A stretch of DNA of 64,000 nt from Sphingobium abikonense NBRC 16140 (lineage in GTDB: Bacteria; Pseudomonadota; Alphaproteobacteria; Sphingomonadales; Sphingomonadaceae): the NCBI RefSeq assembly GCF_001598335.1, contig NZ_BCYT01000015.1, positions 1-64,000 on the forward strand, written 5' to 3'. The notes beneath the pieces were generated by a model. The model saw only the letters and a list, made by a program, of their open reading frames with translations, was not told the origin of the DNA and ran no database searches. Position 1 is the first letter of the stretch. Each line of letters starts with the position of its first letter. Positions 20,501-35,699 of the stretch are shown here, one piece after another. Position numbers and translations under genes: made by a program.

Positions 20501-20824
20501 GCGGTCGGCGGGTTCGACCCGATCTTCATCAACGGGCAGGAAGATATCGACCTGTGCTATCGCCTGGGCCATGGCCGCCATGTCTTTGAGTATGCCGCCG
20601 GTTCCACCGTCATCCATCATGAAGGCCGGACCAAGGGCAGGGGCCGCTTCATCATCCACAACCGCTACAGCTACACCGCCCGCTGGGGCGAGGCCTTCCC
20701 CGGCGACGATGTCGATTTTTATACCCGCGACGGATTTATGGTTGCGGAATATATGATTGATCGTCCAGAACTGGAGACCGAAGGCATCGCCTGCTGGCGG
20801 GCGCGGATCGAGGCGAAGGGGTGA
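17522..20824 (+). CDS. Three-domain GT4-GT2-GT2 polysaccharide glycosyltransferase
   Basis: An 1,100-residue multidomain transferase. It begins with two PDV modules (residues 24-59 and 62-97). A GT4 domain follows (about 120-480), opening SVLLCAHEVNAHMFGGERS and containing VSSNIPKKGIADFVEVAR and AESFGRTVAEAQ. Then come a GT2 domain (about 491-735; IIVPVYNAPEAVERC, LLNSDTIV, GYGEENDFCMRT) and a second, different GT2 domain (about 816-1060; SIIVCVYNQYSLTNK, FLNNDTEVQPGW, GQEDIDLCYRLG). The GT4 and first GT2 domains are close paralogues of those in the protein at 10477, while the second GT2 replaces the WbsX domain as the extra activity. The start is GTG 17522, with AGGG a few bases upstream. 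It is cytosolic and probably acts on the same polysaccharide. Confidence 0.88.
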   Translation: MHKLIPAEAAPAEHVALIKQSPLFNEDWYLRTYPDVQILGVDAAAHYLWLGSLLRRDPSSEFSTSGYLEMNPDVGAAGMNPLLHYVKNGHRENRRLGPRRRALDPASWKQGDVAVIADAPSVLLCAHEVNAHMFGGERSFIDMLDALGQLRLNIYVAVPKEGNPDYIELLRSRSCGLFAFPYGQWTKNRGPDETSIEDFTHIIEQCNISLVYCNTIVLVDPLIAARRAGRVTAIHARELIDHDEHLCNRMGMDAKGIIDRILHQTDYVIANSAATQKLFERSKRSFHAPNVAKVDALDMANVVQDRIVFGIVSSNIPKKGIADFVEVARRAEAVAPNAFFRVIGPENDYVAELKAAGLPGNLEFAGYADTPAEAMAQLNVVLALSHFAESFGRTVAEAQAARRPVIAYRWGAVPELIDDNQTGFLVDHKDIDAVVARVATLCQDPDRIATMGEAGREKILRQFAPVVLRNNLRHALSVMLHEPVPLRIDETRRLTIIVPVYNAPEAVERCLQSVLTRTDLTRHRVLMINDGSSDERVQPLLERFALNPGFNLLVNPQNMGYTRTINRGIAWAGDDDILLLNSDTIVHDGWIEGMRKVALGTPKAGTVTAMGDNSGSFSFPTPNIVNPRPEGLSHDEWAHRIISFTQESDPIDVPTGNGFCMYIRRDLMDHIGLFDEEAFPRGYGEENDFCMRTIKAGWKNFISPHAYVFHQRTASFGAEKDGLIKTAMEIVHQRHPDYARKVKAAFGSGKMKQLRALAARAYEEDAVATRPAWRDAPVGEPVDASVHRVGPERRFLSLNQTMIDWHSLRSNAPQRDPDLVSIIVCVYNQYSLTNKCLNALVRQCGRAKVEIIMVNNGSDEETSGLLDQWAERDGRISVIHNFDNLNFSLGNNVGFAASQGGRIIFLNNDTEVQPGWLEPLLAPLADSQVMGSQPKLLYPDGKVQCVGVVFSGKTPLGYPIYVDEDANSPLVADNRRFRAITGACFAMRAVDFAAVGGFDPIFINGQEDIDLCYRLGHGRHVFEYAAGSTVIHHEGRTKGRGRFIIHNRYSYTARWGEAFPGDDVDFYTRDGFMVAEYMIDRPELETEGIACWRARIEAKG

Positions 20825-20893
20825 TAGGGGATAGGCGGGCGTAGCTCGTTCCCTAGTCACGACGAGCAGATCAATTTGAAAGAACGGAATTTA

Positions 20894-21781
20894 ATGGGTT
20901 TAGATGTCCGCCCGAACCTGATCATAGCTGGAGCGCAGAAAGCAGGAACAACGACGCTGGCAACCCGATTGGCAGCGCACCCCCATATCTTCATGCCGCC
21001 CGAAAAAGAGCTAAATTTCTTCTCCAAAAACCAATGGTATATGGAGATAGACTCCTATCTGCGTCGCTATGCCAATTCAGGAAACTATGCGTATAGATTA
21101 GACGCGACACCCGGATATTTGTGGACGGAACGCGACGACAACCGGTTTGTCCAATTGCCCCGTCCAGTTAAACCGCCAATTCCAGAATCGATAAAATCCT
21201 TTTTAGGTATAGAAACAAAGATACTTGTGATCTTGCGCCATCCTTCGCTGCGCGCAATTTCTGCTTTCTTCCATCAATTTCGCATGGGAAGATTGAAGAC
21301 AAGTGATCGTATCCGAAATCTTCCGAAGAAATTTGGTATCGTTGATATAGGTTTCTATTCGGATCATATTGAGAATTATCGAAGTGTCTTTTCTCAAGAC
21401 CAAGTCAGGGTGTTTTTTTTAGAGCAATACGGCAAAGACAAACCGTATTTTGACAGTCAGATTTTCGGCTGGCTCGGACTGGACGCCGACCTTGCTGTTC
21501 ACGATACGTCGAAAAAATCCAAGGAAGACAGTAACGCCAACTTTCGCATCACATATGACGGTGGCGTATTAGCATTCCAAGACGGCATCGAGCAGGTTCG
21601 TCGACTGAAAGCCTCCGATGGGCGATACAAGAAAATGCTTGAGATTGAACCACCAGTGGTGGAACCGGAGGATATTGAGTTCCTTAATAGAGTTTATGCA
21701 GGTGAAATTCTTCGTATGCATGCTCTTTATCCGGACACGGTGGATATTTGGGGCACCAGCCCGACCTTGGCTGACTATTGA
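20894..21781 (+). CDS. PAPS-dependent sulfotransferase family protein
   Basis: A 295-residue single-domain sulfotransferase. The 5'-phosphosulfate loop is [12 protein letters not shown] near the N-terminus and the 3'-phosphate strand is [27 protein letters not shown] is the usual acceptor-side segment of bacterial carbohydrate sulfotransferases. It would transfer sulfate from PAPS to a polysaccharide hydroxyl. ATG 20894 is preferred over TTG 20876. The gene is more A/T-rich than the transferase gene before it. Its stop overlaps the next frame as TTGA, coupling it to the acetyltransferase and implying both modify one product. Confidence 0.82.
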   Translation: MGLDVRPNLIIAGAQKAGTTTLATRLAAHPHIFMPPEKELNFFSKNQWYMEIDSYLRRYANSGNYAYRLDATPGYLWTERDDNRFVQLPRPVKPPIPESIKSFLGIETKILVILRHPSLRAISAFFHQFRMGRLKTSDRIRNLPKKFGIVDIGFYSDHIENYRSVFSQDQVRVFFLEQYGKDKPYFDSQIFGWLGLDADLAVHDTSKKSKEDSNANFRITYDGGVLAFQDGIEQVRRLKASDGRYKKMLEIEPPVVEPEDIEFLNRVYAGEILRMHALYPDTVDIWGTSPTLADY

Positions 21782-22536
21782 ATTTTGTGGGGGGTGTGCT
21801 GGTGCAAGCGAAAAGCAAAGACAGTCAAATCGTTGAACTGTTGAGAAACTTCGGCATAAATCACAATCTTGCGGCAAAGGATATTGCCCGCTTTTGGGGG
21901 GACTTGGAACCGCCCGCCCGGATTGCCGAAACGCGCGTCTTCCACGATTTTTCGATGGGAGCATTTTCCTATGTGAGCGGCGGGTTTTTGTATCACACGC
22001 ATATTGGCCGTTACAGCTCTCTCTCCAATGGCTTGCACATCGGTCAGGGCAATCATCCGATTGACTGGCTGAGCACTCATCCATTTCAGTATCAGGGCGG
22101 TATTTTTGATCTTCGGGAGGGCTTTGAATTCAAGGAAGCCTATGATGCGGATCGTCAGGCCCATGTAAAAAATGCTGTTCTGGGAAGGCCTCAACCTACA
22201 CGGATCGGCAATGACTGCTGGATCGCACATGGGGTGTATATCAAGAATGGCGTCACGATCGGCGATGGCGCCGTCATTGGCGCGCGCAGCGTGGTGACGA
22301 GAGACATTCCTCCGTACGCAATTGCAGTCGGTTCACCGGCGCAGGTTCTGAAATATCGTTTTGACGAACCGCTTATCGAGCGACTGTTGCGGCTCAAATG
22401 GTGGCGGTTTGCGCCTTGGCAAATTCGCAGCATTGATTTTTCCAATCCTTCGCACGCACTGGACGGCTTGGAGCGGCTGATCGACGACGGGCTCGAAGAA
22501 TATAAGCCGGAGAAATTCAAGGTTCTCCGAAGCTAG
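21778..22536 (+). CDS. CatB-type hexapeptide-repeat acetyltransferase
   Basis: A left-handed beta-helix acyltransferase of the xenobiotic/polysaccharide acetyltransferase (CatB) group. The hexapeptide ladder runs through [19 protein letters not shown], continues at [20 protein letters not shown] and [20 protein letters not shown], and ends in a short helical tail. The His in GQGNHPIDW is placed as the catalytic base of the family. It uses acetyl-CoA in the cytoplasm, most likely to O-acetylate a sugar of this polysaccharide. TTG 21778 overlaps the preceding stop; GTG 21802, after a G-run, is a possible internal start. Function is inferred from family and context. Confidence 0.82.
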   Translation: MNFVGGVLVQAKSKDSQIVELLRNFGINHNLAAKDIARFWGDLEPPARIAETRVFHDFSMGAFSYVSGGFLYHTHIGRYSSLSNGLHIGQGNHPIDWLSTHPFQYQGGIFDLREGFEFKEAYDADRQAHVKNAVLGRPQPTRIGNDCWIAHGVYIKNGVTIGDGAVIGARSVVTRDIPPYAIAVGSPAQVLKYRFDEPLIERLLRLKWWRFAPWQIRSIDFSNPSHALDGLERLIDDGLEEYKPEKFKVLRS

Positions 22537-22553
22537 ACTGATCCCACGCGTCT

Positions 22554-22724
22554 CTACTGGAAATGGGCATAGTGGCCTTCCAGATTGCCGGCGACCATTT
22601 CTGCAAGTCTGGCCACCAGGCGCGCCAATCTGTCATTGCTCCTGCCGCATTCCTCAATGATGTCGCGGCACGTTTCGATCTGTTGCTCAACAGTCAGATG
22701 GCGGATTTTTGTCTGTGGGGGCAT
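22554..22724 (-). CDS. Small helical hypothetical protein, 56 residues
   Basis: A short gene not belonging to any family I recognise. The product begins MPPQTKIRHLTVEQQIETCR, continues with a strongly amphipathic helix (DIIEECGRSNDRLARLVARL) and ends GNLEGHYAHFQ. GAGG lies eight bases before ATG 22724, and a good promoter (TTGACA, 17-base spacer, TATCTG) lies immediately upstream. It converges on the acetyltransferase gene with only 17 bases between stops. The Gln/Glu/Arg heptad pattern suggests a dimerising coiled coil, possibly a small regulator or adaptor. Promoter, ribosome site and coding character agree, so I regard it as real despite its length. Confidence 0.6.
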   Translation of the reverse strand: MPPQTKIRHLTVEQQIETCRDIIEECGRSNDRLARLVARLAEMVAGNLEGHYAHFQ

Positions 22725-22781
22725 GTTCACATCCTCGGCAACCTAAATGCCCTGACGTCGTCGCCTCGGGAATGCTCAATT

Positions 22782-22810
22782 CAGATAGGCCCTTCTGCCC
22801 TATATGTCAA
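22782..22810 (-). promoter_or_regulatory. Sigma-70-type promoter for the 56-residue gene
   Basis: On the minus strand TTGACA (22805-22810) and TATCTG (22782-22787) are separated by exactly 17 bases in a locally A/T-rich stretch. Transcription would begin near 22775 and give a leader of about 50 bases before ATG 22724. Confidence 0.5.
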
Positions 22811-22881
22811 TTAAATAGATAGACTTTATCTAACTGGAGCGCGTGGTCCGGATTTTTATCCTCCTGTCTCTCTGCATAGGT

Positions 22882-22915
22882 CGTGCACACATGGATCAGT
22901 TTGAGCCTGTGCACG
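22882..22915. promoter_or_regulatory. Perfect 8-bp inverted repeat, operator-like
   Basis: CGTGCACA (22882-22889) and TGTGCACG (22908-22915) form a perfect inverted repeat with an 18-base spacer. Each half contains the self-complementary GTGCAC. It lies 34 bases before the start codon of the exported lyase-like gene, in the probable 5' leader, where a dimeric repressor or an mRNA hairpin could act. Confidence 0.4.
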
Positions 22916-22948
22916 TTCCCATCCCATCGCACGAAAGGTGATCGGGAT

Positions 22949-23860
22949 ATGATTATGCGAGTCACACGCCTCAAATATGTCTTCCCCATATATGGCTTGA
23001 TGGCCGTAGCGGCGTGGGCACAGCCTCAGCAGCGCCTGTCTCTGGATTTCGACCAGAAGCAGAGCATGAAGGCCAAGGGCGCAACCGCCATCCTCGACCC
23101 GCGCACCAATCAGGAATTTCGCGCTACGATCGACAAGGGCACGCGCGCGGCGGAGCGGCCGGAGGTCGTGTCACAGGAGTGCCATACGCCGCCCAGTTGC
23201 CTGCGCGTCTCGCTTGACCCCAGCGCCAAGGGCGCGGCGAAAAACAAGATCATGTACAGCTTCTGGTCCCATTATAAGCCGCTGCCGGGCGGCGAGCAGG
23301 GGCGGATGGTCATTGGTGACGATCGAGTGACGCGCATCCGCTTCGCGATGAAGCTGGGCGAGGATTATGACACGCCCCCGCATCAGATGATTCACTTCCA
23401 GATTTTCCAGCCCAAGGAAAAGGGGAAGGTGAACAAGGTCAAGAGCGTCAACCCCGGCGGCCCGATCCTGTCGCTACGCATCGTCCCGCAATCCCGACGC
23501 AAGAATAAATCGCCCGGCGTCGAGGAGTTCATCATCGTCGCCCGCAGCCCCGACGCGCAGAATCTCAAATATTATGACAAGCGCGACGCGGGCGTGCTGT
23601 TCCGCGGCCAGGTGCGCAAGGGGCAGTGGAATGACTATTCCTTCGTCCTGCAATCGGATGACCGGAATGGCGAGATGATCGGGCGCGTCGGCTTCTGGCT
23701 CAACGACGTCAAGAAGTTCGACCGGCCCGTGGAATGGGGGTTCGATCCCGCCCGCTACGGCGTCAGTCCGAAGCTCGGCTTTGAGCTGGGCAGCTATCGC
23801 AGCGCCGATCCCAGCGGCCACCAGACCGTCTATTTCGACGACATCCGGCTCGACCGCTGA
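22949..23860 (+). CDS. Exported polysaccharide-lyase-like (heparin lyase I-type fold) protein
   Basis: A 303-residue exported protein. ATG 22949 is chosen because it follows GAAAGG and directly yields a signal peptide (MIMRVTRLKYVFPIYGLMAV, cleavage near AWAQ). The mature part reads as an all-beta, jelly-roll protein: LSLDFDQKQS at the start, RIRFAMKLGEDYDTPPHQMI in the middle, and the closing strand TVYFDDIRLDR typical of concanavalin-like carbohydrate enzymes. The heparin-lyase-I-like family is my best match; catalytic residues could not be confirmed. Next to a capsule locus it may trim or release polysaccharide in the periplasm. It is followed by a strong intrinsic terminator. Confidence 0.55.
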   Translation: MIMRVTRLKYVFPIYGLMAVAAWAQPQQRLSLDFDQKQSMKAKGATAILDPRTNQEFRATIDKGTRAAERPEVVSQECHTPPSCLRVSLDPSAKGAAKNKIMYSFWSHYKPLPGGEQGRMVIGDDRVTRIRFAMKLGEDYDTPPHQMIHFQIFQPKEKGKVNKVKSVNPGGPILSLRIVPQSRRKNKSPGVEEFIIVARSPDAQNLKYYDKRDAGVLFRGQVRKGQWNDYSFVLQSDDRNGEMIGRVGFWLNDVKKFDRPVEWGFDPARYGVSPKLGFELGSYRSADPSGHQTVYFDDIRLDR

Positions 23861-23885
23861 CAGCTGGTTACAGCACATAAGAAAT

Positions 23886-23922
23886 GCCCGCCGGCGCATT
23901 GCTGCATCGGCGGGCTCTTTTT
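23886..23922 (+). terminator. Rho-independent terminator
   Basis: GCCCGCCG (23886-23893) pairs perfectly with CGGCGGGC (23908-23915), with a 14-base loop, followed by TCTTTTT. It lies 25 bases after the stop of the lyase-like gene and ends transcription coming from the polysaccharide locus before rpoC. Confidence 0.85.
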
Positions 23923-23947
23923 GCGCCTGTGACGGCGCGGGGGCTTG

Positions 23948-23977
23948 GGAGCCGCACTCTAGATAGGGTGCGGCTCC
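23948..23977. terminator. Perfect 10-bp hairpin at the 3' end of rpoC
   Basis: GGAGCCGCAC (23948-23957) and GTGCGGCTCC (23968-23977) form a perfect stem with a 10-base loop, 17 bases beyond the rpoC stop. On the plus strand it is followed by GTCCTTTTC. On the minus strand no T-run follows, so for rpoC it may protect the mRNA 3' end rather than be a classical terminator. Confidence 0.45.
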
Positions 23978-23993
23978 GTCCTTTTCAAAGGGC

Positions 23994-28280
<4,287 letters not shown>

Positions 28281-28322
28281 TTTTTAGCTCCTAAGCCAAA
28301 GGCTTGAGGTTCAAATCTTCGT

Positions 28323-28423
28323 CCGTTCGCCCTGAGTAGGGACTGAGCTTGTCGAAGTCCCGTATCGAAGGGTCCTTCGATACGCCATTTAGACTTCGCT
28401 CAATGGCTACTCAGGCCGAACGG
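28323..28423. repeat. Nested palindromic intergenic repeat, copy 1 (rpoB-rpoC gap)
   Basis: The ends are inverted with one mismatch: CCGTTCGCCCTGAGTAG (28323-28339) and CTACTCAGGCCGAACGG (28407-28423). Inside are a perfect 11-bp hairpin, CGTATCGAAGG/CCTTCGATACG (28361-28384), and a smaller GGGACT/AGTCCC stem around TGAGCTTGTCGA. The last 63 bases recur with four mismatches at 55723-55785. It resembles the REP-like dispersed repeats of sphingomonads and would form a strong RNA structure within the rpoBC transcript. Confidence 0.8.
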
Positions 28424-28442
28424 TAATTGCATTTGGCCCGGC

Positions 28443-32606
<4,164 letters not shown>

Positions 32607-32877
32607 GCGTGTCCTGCCTTGAGTAATTCGTCGCATATTTTCGCATCGCAGCGAAAATTCAGCCGATCCATGAGCGGGAAAGAGGCGATTCGCCCCGTTC
32701 AGCCCACGCAAAAAAGTGCGGGCCGGGACTGTCCGATCCGCACTGCAGCGTCTGAGTAACCCGGGGAAATCGCCCTATTCCTGCCACCGGCCGTGCGCAA
32801 CGCGGCCAAGGCTCCCGAGCGATCCGGGCGCGGCGTACAAGGGCCATGGGCCATCATTCGCCGACTTTCGAACCGCC

Positions 32878-32906
32878 CATATAGTCAGGGGCAGGGGACT
32901 TGTGAA
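32878..32906 (-). promoter_or_regulatory. rpoB: Candidate rpoB promoter in the 342-bp upstream gap
   Basis: On the minus strand TTCACA (32901-32906) and TATATG (32878-32883) are 17 bases apart. Transcription would start near 32871 and give a leader of about 265 bases before rpoB. The rest of the gap (32607-32948) holds no coding frame; an imperfect G/C-rich hairpin around a run of six T lies near 32710. Confidence 0.45.
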
Positions 32907-32948
32907 GAGGGGGAACGCGTAAAGTCTCCATCGGTTTCATCGGCCTGC

Positions 32949-34277
32949 TCAGGCAAACAGGCCGCGCTCGGCGATGATCGCCGCCACCAGTCGGTCCAGT
33001 TCGGCGCTGCCGTTGAACAGGGCAGGCGTCACTCGAAGCACCGGTCCGCTCGCCAACCCCGCCTTCGCCATCACCAGCAGGCGATATTTGTCGAGGAACA
33101 GCCTGGCGGCCTTCTTCGCGTCGTCCGGCCCGTGCATGCCCGGCAGCCGAAATGCGCTCACTGCGCCATAGCGCCCCGGCTCGTCGGGCAGCAGCATCTC
33201 CAGCCCCGGAACGTCACGCACCCGATCCACCCAATAATCGCGCAGGCGCAGCAGATGGCGATGCTTGGCCTCCAGCCCGATCGCATCCTGCATCGCGATG
33301 GCCGCAGGCACGGTCAGACGCGCGGCGAAATCGACCGTCCCGGTCGGGATGCGCGCCCGAATGTCATCGGCATCATGGATGCGATTGCCCAGCCATGGCT
33401 TTATGTCCTGCAACCGATCCTTCGCGATATAGATGCCGCCCGTACCCAAGGGCGCGGCCAACCATTTGTGCAGCGAAAAGCCGATAAAGTCCGCGCCCGT
33501 GTCGGCGACGGTGAAGGGCAGGTGCCCCACCGCCTGCGCGCTGTCCAGAAAGACGTCGACGCCGCGCGCCTTGGCCATGGCGACGATCGCCTTGACCGGC
33601 GGCACCAGCCCGTTGCGGTTCGACAAATGGGTGAGCAGCAGCAATTTGGCACGCGGCGTATCCCGCAATATCTTGTCATAAGCGGCCAGGATATTCGCCT
33701 CGCTATGCGGTTCGGGCAGGTTGAACCGCACCAGCCGCGCCCCCCGGCTTTGCGCCAGATAGTCGCAGGCGAACTGCATTTCGTCATAATCGACATCGGC
33801 GTAGATCACCGCGTCGCCCGGCTGCAAAGGCGCATAATTGGCGATGAGGGCATAGAGCGCCTCCGTGCCGCCGGCCGAAAGGGCGATCTCGTCCGTCCCC
33901 GCACCCAGCATCCGCGCCACCGCTGCGCGCGAGGCATCCAGTTCGGAGTCGCGCGGATGCCCCGGCGATCCGCCGCGCAGGAACAGCGCATGGTTGCGAT
34001 TCACCCAATGTGACCGCGCCTGATAGGCCGCCTGCACCGGCCGGGTCATCGCGCCATAATAGGCCGCATCGAATGTCGCAAAATCCCGCCGCACATCATA
34101 AAGCGCCGCCAGCGCACTCTGCGCCGCGTCGAAATCGTCCATGTCGCCGGTGAAGCGAAAGGGCGGATCGACCGGCCAGTCGTCCGCCGCGCCAGCATTT
34201 TGCGCACTGCCCGCCACGCCCATGGCCAGCCCGACCGCGCCGGCCGATCCCCCCAGAAAATGCCGTCGCGTAACCAT
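32949..34277 (-). CDS. Tat-exported class V aminotransferase (isopenicillin-N-epimerase-like)
   Basis: PLP-dependent fold-type I enzyme of the class V group, 442 residues from ATG 34277 (GGGGGC upstream). It opens with a twin-arginine signal, TRRHFLGG, followed by a small-residue hydrophobic stretch and an AGA-type cleavage region. The PLP Lys is in GFSLHKWLAAPLGTGG, and the cofactor Asp is in VDVFLDSAQAVGH. Tat export fits an enzyme that binds PLP before leaving the cytoplasm. Relatives are annotated as isopenicillin N epimerase or cysteine desulfurase-like; the substrate is unknown. It stands between rpoB and the SleB-like gene, both on the same strand. Confidence 0.82.
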   Translation of the reverse strand: MVTRRHFLGGSAGAVGLAMGVAGSAQNAGAADDWPVDPPFRFTGDMDDFDAAQSALAALYDVRRDFATFDAAYYGAMTRPVQAAYQARSHWVNRNHALFLRGGSPGHPRDSELDASRAAVARMLGAGTDEIALSAGGTEALYALIANYAPLQPGDAVIYADVDYDEMQFACDYLAQSRGARLVRFNLPEPHSEANILAAYDKILRDTPRAKLLLLTHLSNRNGLVPPVKAIVAMAKARGVDVFLDSAQAVGHLPFTVADTGADFIGFSLHKWLAAPLGTGGIYIAKDRLQDIKPWLGNRIHDADDIRARIPTGTVDFAARLTVPAAIAMQDAIGLEAKHRHLLRLRDYWVDRVRDVPGLEMLLPDEPGRYGAVSAFRLPGMHGPDDAKKAARLFLDKYRLLVMAKAGLASGPVLRVTPALFNGSAELDRLVAAIIAERGLFA

Positions 34278-34348
34278 GAAGCCCCCATATTGTCGTGATG
34301 CTATACCGTAACGAGAACAATCGCGGTATCCGCTACGGCATTCGCCGC

Positions 34349-35689
34349 TTATTCCTGTCGCGACTGGGATGTGGGCGATGGCGCGGCCAAGGGCGCGATC
34401 GTCACCGTTTCGAACCGCTCCTTCTTGCGCACCCCGGCCAGCCCGGCATCGGCGGGCGGGGCAGGGGCCGGTGAGGAAGGAGGCGTCACCCGCCGCCGCA
34501 TACACTGGTCCTTGGGCCGGGGCGTCTGCTCGCAATTCCACAGCGCGCGCTGCAATCCGCTGCCCGCGTCATGGATATAGGCAAAGCTCATCGCATCGAG
34601 CTGCGGATCGGTCAGCGGCAGCTTCGCCGGTGTCGCGCCCGCCCTCCATGCCATGATCCGGCATTCCAGCCGCCCGGCGCAGAATGTGCGGGCGAGCGCA
34701 GGCCAGCTGTCGGGCGATCCGCCGCCCGGCAGTTCTACCAGGAAACTCTTGCCGTCCGGCCCCAGCACCGCCAGCTTCACGCCCGCGACCGACTTGCCCA
34801 GCATATCCGCACCAATCGCCTTGCGCGGCTGCGTCACCAGTGCCTCCAGGCCGCCCGCCGTGCCGATCGGCGCGTCCTGCGCCATTGTCGGCACCTCGCC
34901 GCCCTCATGTGCGGGCGACAGCCGGGCGATCTTGCCGATCAGCGGTTCACCGCCCTGCCGCCCGAAGCGAAAGGCGGGCGGCGTCCCCCACCATCCGCGC
35001 CAGCGAAAGAAAAGATGCGTGCCCACCGCCGCAATCTTGTCCAGGCTGCCGCTCCAATAGGGCACGATCCAGTCGGTATGATAATGGGTGGCATAGCCCA
35101 CCGTCTTGTAGACCTTGCCCGCCAGCGCGGCCCTGGCGATGGCGCGCGCCCGGTCCCAGGCCGCCGCGCCCGGCGTGCGCCCCAGCGCGCCGTCGCAGGT
35201 GAAGGTGAACTGGCAACCGGTGCGCCGCTCCTGCCCCTGAAACACCACGCCGCATACCGTCTTGGGGAAGGCGGGATGGCGCACGCGGTTCAGTACCACC
35301 TGTGCCACCGCCTGCTCACCGGTGGCATCGTCGCCCGCTTCGTAGATTTGCGCCGCTGCCAGGCAATCGACTGCGCGCGCCAGATCCTCGGGCGATCCGG
35401 CAAAGACGAACGGCCGCGCGGCCGGGTTGGCCAGTTTGGAGAAGGGCACCGCCGCGTTGAACCGGCGCGCCTCGTCCCGTTCCAGCGCATAGACCTCCAC
35501 CGGCTCGACCGGCGGCGGCGGGCTGGGCGGCTGCTCGATGCGCGCGACGCGGCCGCGTGCCTGTTCAGGCCCGTGCGCCACGTCCCGGCAGCGCGTCTCC
35601 CACCCGGCCACCGCCATGGGCAGGCCGATCAGGATCAGCGCCCAGGCGATCCAGGCGAGCGGGGAGGGGGCGTCGGCGCGCGCGGCCAT
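34349..35689 (-). CDS. SleB/CwlJ-type cell wall hydrolase, membrane-anchored
   Basis: A 446-residue protein from ATG 35689, anchored by an N-terminal helix (LAWIAWALILIGLPMAVAGW). Residues 110-215 form the Hydrolase_2 (SleB) domain: AAQIYEAGDDATGEQAVAQV with the expected acidic residue, VLNRVRHPAFPKTVCGVV, CQFTFTCDGALGR and ATHYHTDWIVPYW. This family cleaves peptidoglycan glycan strands; in non-sporulating proteobacteria it serves in wall remodelling. The C-terminal 200 residues, ending in a Pro/Ala-rich tail, are not assigned. It follows cysK by 10 bases on the same strand. Confidence 0.82.
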   Translation of the reverse strand: MAARADAPSPLAWIAWALILIGLPMAVAGWETRCRDVAHGPEQARGRVARIEQPPSPPPPVEPVEVYALERDEARRFNAAVPFSKLANPAARPFVFAGSPEDLARAVDCLAAAQIYEAGDDATGEQAVAQVVLNRVRHPAFPKTVCGVVFQGQERRTGCQFTFTCDGALGRTPGAAAWDRARAIARAALAGKVYKTVGYATHYHTDWIVPYWSGSLDKIAAVGTHLFFRWRGWWGTPPAFRFGRQGGEPLIGKIARLSPAHEGGEVPTMAQDAPIGTAGGLEALVTQPRKAIGADMLGKSVAGVKLAVLGPDGKSFLVELPGGGSPDSWPALARTFCAGRLECRIMAWRAGATPAKLPLTDPQLDAMSFAYIHDAGSGLQRALWNCEQTPRPKDQCMRRRVTPPSSPAPAPPADAGLAGVRKKERFETVTIAPLAAPSPTSQSRQE

Positions 35690-35699
35690 GCGGATCGGC

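Noticed and set aside
22563-22814. Plus-strand frame of 83 codons in the gap before the lyase-like gene
   Set aside because: No ribosome site or family resemblance; it is antisense to the better-supported 56-codon gene with promoter and ribosome site.
14755-22950. Genomic island bounded by insertion sequences or attachment sites, suggested by A/T-rich genes
   Set aside because: No transposase, integrase, tRNA or direct-repeat boundaries were seen; only the composition shift is reported.
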